Positions 61,427-64,000 of a DNA stretch of 64,000 nucleotides are shown in pieces; position 1 is the first letter of the stretch, and each line of letters opens with the position of its first letter. The stretch covers positions 1-64,000 of the forward strand of contig NZ_JAHXOZ010000001.1 of the NCBI RefSeq assembly GCF_023147585.1, written 5' to 3'. The position numbers and the translations under genes are program-made. Under the pieces are notes generated by a model. That model ran no database searches. It saw only the letters and a program-made list of their open reading frames with translations, and was not told where the DNA came from. This DNA comes from Micrococcus sp. EYE_212 (GTDB taxonomy: Bacteria > Actinomycetota > Actinomycetes > Actinomycetales > Micrococcaceae).

Positions 61427-62364
61427 GGTGCGTTCCTCTCGGTGATGACGTAGTCCCACGGGTCGGTCACCCGGGTGGACACGATCGACTCGACGGTGCG
61501 GCCCGCCGCGTGCAGGGCCTCCTCGAGGGCGCGGGCGCCCACGGGCAGCCACAGCCACTCGCTCGCCCAGTGGGAGACGTCCACCAGGAACGGGCGGCCG
61601 CCCGTGAGACGGGCGGCCTCGCGCGCCTCGGAGGCCGGGTGGTGGCGCAGGTCGGCGGTCACGTACGCGTCTGCCCCGCTCGCGCGCACGGCGTCGAACA
61701 GACTGTCCCCCGCACCGCCGCACACCGCCACGGTGCGGACCTCGCCCTCGGCGTCCCCGGCTGCGCGCACCCCGCCGGCGACGCCGGGCAGCACCCGGTG
61801 CACACGGCCCGCCAGCTCCGCGAGGCTCACGGGGGCGGGCAGCACGCCGACGCGGCCGATGCCCTCCGCGTCCGTGCCGGCCCCGGACGGCTGGAGCGGC
61901 CGCAGGTCCTCAAGGCCGATCGCCTGGGCGAGCACGTCGGAGACTCCGCCCACGGCCGAGTCCGCGTTGGTGTGGGCGGCCACGAGCCCGATGCCGTGCT
62001 CGATCAGGGTGTGGAGGAGCTCTCCCTTGTACGCCGCACCATGCCCCGTGGCGGCCACGCTGGTCACCCCGCGCAGCAGGAGGGGGTGGTGCGTGATGAC
62101 GAGGTCGGCACCGGCCTCCACAGCCTCGTCCACCACCGTGCGCACGGGGTCCACGGCCCACAGGATGCGCCGCACAGGCGCCTCGGGTCGGCCGGCCACC
62201 GGCCCCACGGCGTCCCAGGATTCGGCGAGGGAACGGGGCCAGAGCCGCTCGACGTGCTCGAGCACCTCCGCGAGCGTGGGCGCCGCGTCGTCCGCGGCCC
62301 GCCGGTCGGGTCCGCGCCGCTCGCCGAAGAGGGGGCTGTGGGAAGCTGTGCGCTGACCGGTCAT
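61423..62364 (-). CDS. Nif3-like dinuclear metal centre protein
   Basis: 313 residues. The metal-binding ITHHPLLLRG motif, HTNADSAVGGVSD and the C-terminal VDVSHWASEWLWLP (His and Glu ligands) identify the Nif3/YbgI/DUF34 family, sometimes annotated as GTP cyclohydrolase 1 type 2. Members form a hexamer with two metals per subunit; the reaction is uncertain. It leads the three-gene set Nif3, coiled-coil protein, RNase HI fusion, a long-conserved actinobacterial neighbourhood. Confidence 0.92.
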   Translation of the reverse strand: MTGQRTASHSPLFGERRGPDRRAADDAAPTLAEVLEHVERLWPRSLAESWDAVGPVAGRPEAPVRRILWAVDPVRTVVDEAVEAGADLVITHHPLLLRGVTSVAATGHGAAYKGELLHTLIEHGIGLVAAHTNADSAVGGVSDVLAQAIGLEDLRPLQPSGAGTDAEGIGRVGVLPAPVSLAELAGRVHRVLPGVAGGVRAAGDAEGEVRTVAVCGGAGDSLFDAVRASGADAYVTADLRHHPASEAREAARLTGGRPFLVDVSHWASEWLWLPVGARALEEALHAAGRTVESIVSTRVTDPWDYVITERNAP

Positions 62365-62467
62365 GGGGTCATGATGGACCACCGCCGCCCCCTCCCGCAC
62401 TCCCTCCCGCCCGCTCGAGTCGGCGGGCGCGGGAATGAACCCGGAAGCGGGGTTGCTGTCTCCGGAC

Positions 62468-63046
62468 ATGACCGCGTTCGAATCGCCCTCGCCCGAGCCC
62501 ACCGCCGCGCCCGCCGACCCCCGCGAGCTCACGCTGGCCGGAGGGTGCTTCTGGTGCCTCGACGCCGTGTACCGCCGCGTGCGGGGCGTCCTGGAGGTCG
62601 AGTCCGGGTACACGGGAGGCCGCGTTCCCGCGCCGGACTACGCGGCCGTGTGCACCGGGACCACCGGCCATGCCGAGGCCGTGCGCGTGCGGTTCGACGC
62701 CGCCGTCGTGCCCGCCGAGGTGATCATGGACCTCTTCTTCACGGGCCATGACCCGACCTCGCTGAACCGCCAGGGCCACGACGTCGGCACGCAGTACCGC
62801 TCCGCGGTGTTCGCCCGCGACGAGGAGGAGGCCCGCTTCTACGAGCGCGAGGTCGCCCGCGCGCAGGAGAACTACGATCGCCCGATCGTCACCACCGTCG
62901 AGCCCGCGGGTCCGTGGTTCCCCGCCGAGGACGTCCACCAGGACTTCTACACCCGTCGCCCCGGCAACGGCTACTGCCAGGTGGTCATCGACCCGAAGCT
63001 CGCGCGCGTCCGCCGACGCTACGCCGCGTGGCTCACCGAGGGCTGA
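62468..63046 (+). CDS. msrA: Peptide methionine sulfoxide reductase MsrA
   Basis: 192 residues. The catalytic motif is AGGCFWCLDAVYRRVRGV, followed by SGYTGG, YAAVCTGTTGHAEAV and the HDPTSLNRQGHDVGTQYRS block typical of MsrA. The C-terminal NGYCQVVIDPK supplies the resolving cysteine. It reduces Met-S-sulfoxide in proteins. ATG 62468 has no strong ribosome site; an in-frame ATG at 62435 is an alternative. It is divergent from the Nif3-like gene. Confidence 0.94.
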   Translation: MTAFESPSPEPTAAPADPRELTLAGGCFWCLDAVYRRVRGVLEVESGYTGGRVPAPDYAAVCTGTTGHAEAVRVRFDAAVVPAEVIMDLFFTGHDPTSLNRQGHDVGTQYRSAVFARDEEEARFYEREVARAQENYDRPIVTTVEPAGPWFPAEDVHQDFYTRRPGNGYCQVVIDPKLARVRRRYAAWLTEG

Positions 63047-63125
63047 GTCCCGCTCCCCCGGCATAGCCTGGTCCCGACCCGTCCCACCCCGTTCCACCCC
63101 GTTCCACCCACTCAGGAGGTCCCCC

Positions 63126-64000
63126 ATGGCCCGCATCCTCGACGACATCACCCAGGCGGTCGGCAGCACGCCGCTCGTCCGTCTCAACCGGCTGACGGAG
63201 GGCCTGCCCGGCGACGTGGCCGTCAAGGTGGAGTTCTACAACCCGGCCAACTCGGTCAAGGACCGCATCGGCACCGCCATCGTGGACGCCGCCGAGGCGT
63301 CCGGCGCGCTGGCGCCCGGGGGGACCATCGTGGAGGGCACCTCCGGCAACACCGGCATCGCCCTGGCCATGGTGGGAGCCGCCCGCGGCTACCGTGTGAT
63401 CCTCACGATGCCCGAGACGATGTCCACGGAGCGACGCGTGATGCTCAAGGCCTTCGGCGCGGAGATCGTGCTCACCCCCGGCGCCGAGGGGATGCGCGGC
63501 GCCCTCGAGCGCGCGCAGGAGATCGTCCGCACCACCCCGAACTCCATCTGGGCCCAGCAGTTCGCCAACGAGGCCAACGTGCAGGCGCACTACACCGGCA
63601 CCGGCCCGGAGATCTGGGACGCCTCGGAGGGCGCGGTGGACGTGTTCGTCGCCGGCGTGGGCACGGGCGGCACCATCACCGGCGCCGGCCGCTACCTGCG
63701 CGAGCAGAAGTCGGACGTGAAGCTCATCGCGGTCGAGCCGGCCGACTCGCCCATCCTCTCCGGCGGCAAGGCCGGCCCCCACAAGATCCAGGGCATCGGC
63801 GCCAACTTCGTCCCGGAGATCCTGGACACCGAGCTGTACGACGAGGTGTACGCCGCCTCCTTCGAGGAGTCCCTCGAGGTCGCGCGCGAGCTGGGCCGCA
63901 AGGAGGGCATCCTCGGGGGCATCTCCACCGGCGCGATCGTCTCCGCCGCGCTGAAGGAGGCCGCCAAGCCGCAGAGCGAGGGCAAGCTGATCGTCGCGGT
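63126..64000 (+). CDS. cysK: Cysteine synthase A (O-acetylserine sulfhydrylase), cut by window end
   Basis: 291 residues are visible and the frame is open at the right edge. PLP lysine in NPANSVKDRIGTAIVD, EGTSGNTGIALAMVG, PETMSTERRVMLKAFGAEIV, VAGVGTGGTITGAGRYL (phosphate loop) and EGILGGISTGAIVSAAL define the CysK branch. It makes cysteine from O-acetylserine and sulfide, which also supplies mycothiol. AGGAGG stands before ATG 63126. A TAGCCT -10 box lies near 63064, giving a leader of about 50 bases. About 20 C-terminal residues are probably missing. Confidence 0.97.
   Translation, partial: MARILDDITQAVGSTPLVRLNRLTEGLPGDVAVKVEFYNPANSVKDRIGTAIVDAAEASGALAPGGTIVEGTSGNTGIALAMVGAARGYRVILTMPETMSTERRVMLKAFGAEIVLTPGAEGMRGALERAQEIVRTTPNSIWAQQFANEANVQAHYTGTGPEIWDASEGAVDVFVAGVGTGGTITGAGRYLREQKSDVKLIAVEPADSPILSGGKAGPHKIQGIGANFVPEILDTELYDEVYAASFEESLEVARELGRKEGILGGISTGAIVSAALKEAAKPQSEGKLIVA

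Overview
This window is chromosomal DNA of a very GC-rich actinobacterium of the Micrococcaceae, most probably Micrococcus (M. luteus or a close relative). The grounds are extreme third-position G/C use, an ileS leader of the actinobacterial ultrashort-stem-I T-box type, paired clpP1/clpP2, a long GapB-type GAPDH, a mycothiol-dependent nitroreductase homologue, MptB-type lipomannan mannosyltransferases, a MhuD-type haem-degrading enzyme and many leaderless-looking starts with TANNNT boxes. The species name is an inference from gene content.

Layout. 1-1030 is a mobile-DNA scar: the start of an IS3-family transposase gene abuts the C-terminal half of a large serine recombinase that runs up to tRNA-Ala(GGC). 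1151-11458 is a housekeeping block on the minus strand: rne, rplU-rpmA, obg-proB-proA, a small membrane protein, nadD-rsfS and a histidine phosphatase. A VKOR-family protein (11857) is followed by minus-strand ndk and the ileS-folC-DUF4233 operon, which sits under a T-box. 19002-25604 holds a mycothiol-type DUF protein, an SDR, valS, two small membrane proteins and a DsbA-fold oxidoreductase. 25663-30289 is the proteostasis cluster tig-clpP1-clpP2-clpX with tRNA-Pro. 30373-35974 is more variable: an SDR, tRNA-Gly, a GT87 mannosyltransferase-like protein, a secreted protein with AT-richer flanks, a broken phoD and a Nei-type glycosylase. rpiB, pepN, an OsmC-haemoglobin fusion, an uncharacterised conserved gene, an acyl-CoA thioesterase, ettA and an atypical ssb follow. 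tRNA-Arg(TCT), a DUF2079 protein and three overlapping GT-C glycosyltransferase genes (46471-51040, probably lipomannan assembly) come next. After orn, tRNA-His and mhuD there is a compact metal-export module (P1B ATPase, HMA chaperone, divergent FNR-like regulator with a perfect palindromic operator between them). The right end carries def, gapB, rnpB, small membrane proteins, yaaA, an RNase HI-VOC fusion, a coiled-coil protein with a decayed zinc ribbon, a Nif3-like gene, msrA and the start of cysK.

Most of the window is core genome. The most unusual items are two gene fusions (OsmC with truncated haemoglobin; RNase HI with a VOC domain), the FNR-like/metal ATPase module with a CPG transport motif and a C-terminus read from the antisense of mhuD, the recombinase/IS3/tRNA-Ala scar, the doubly deleted phoD, and a tRNA-Arg(UCU) gene that matters if the organism is M. 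luteus, where AGA has been described as unassigned. I found no CRISPR array, toxin-antitoxin pair, phage structural gene or replication origin.
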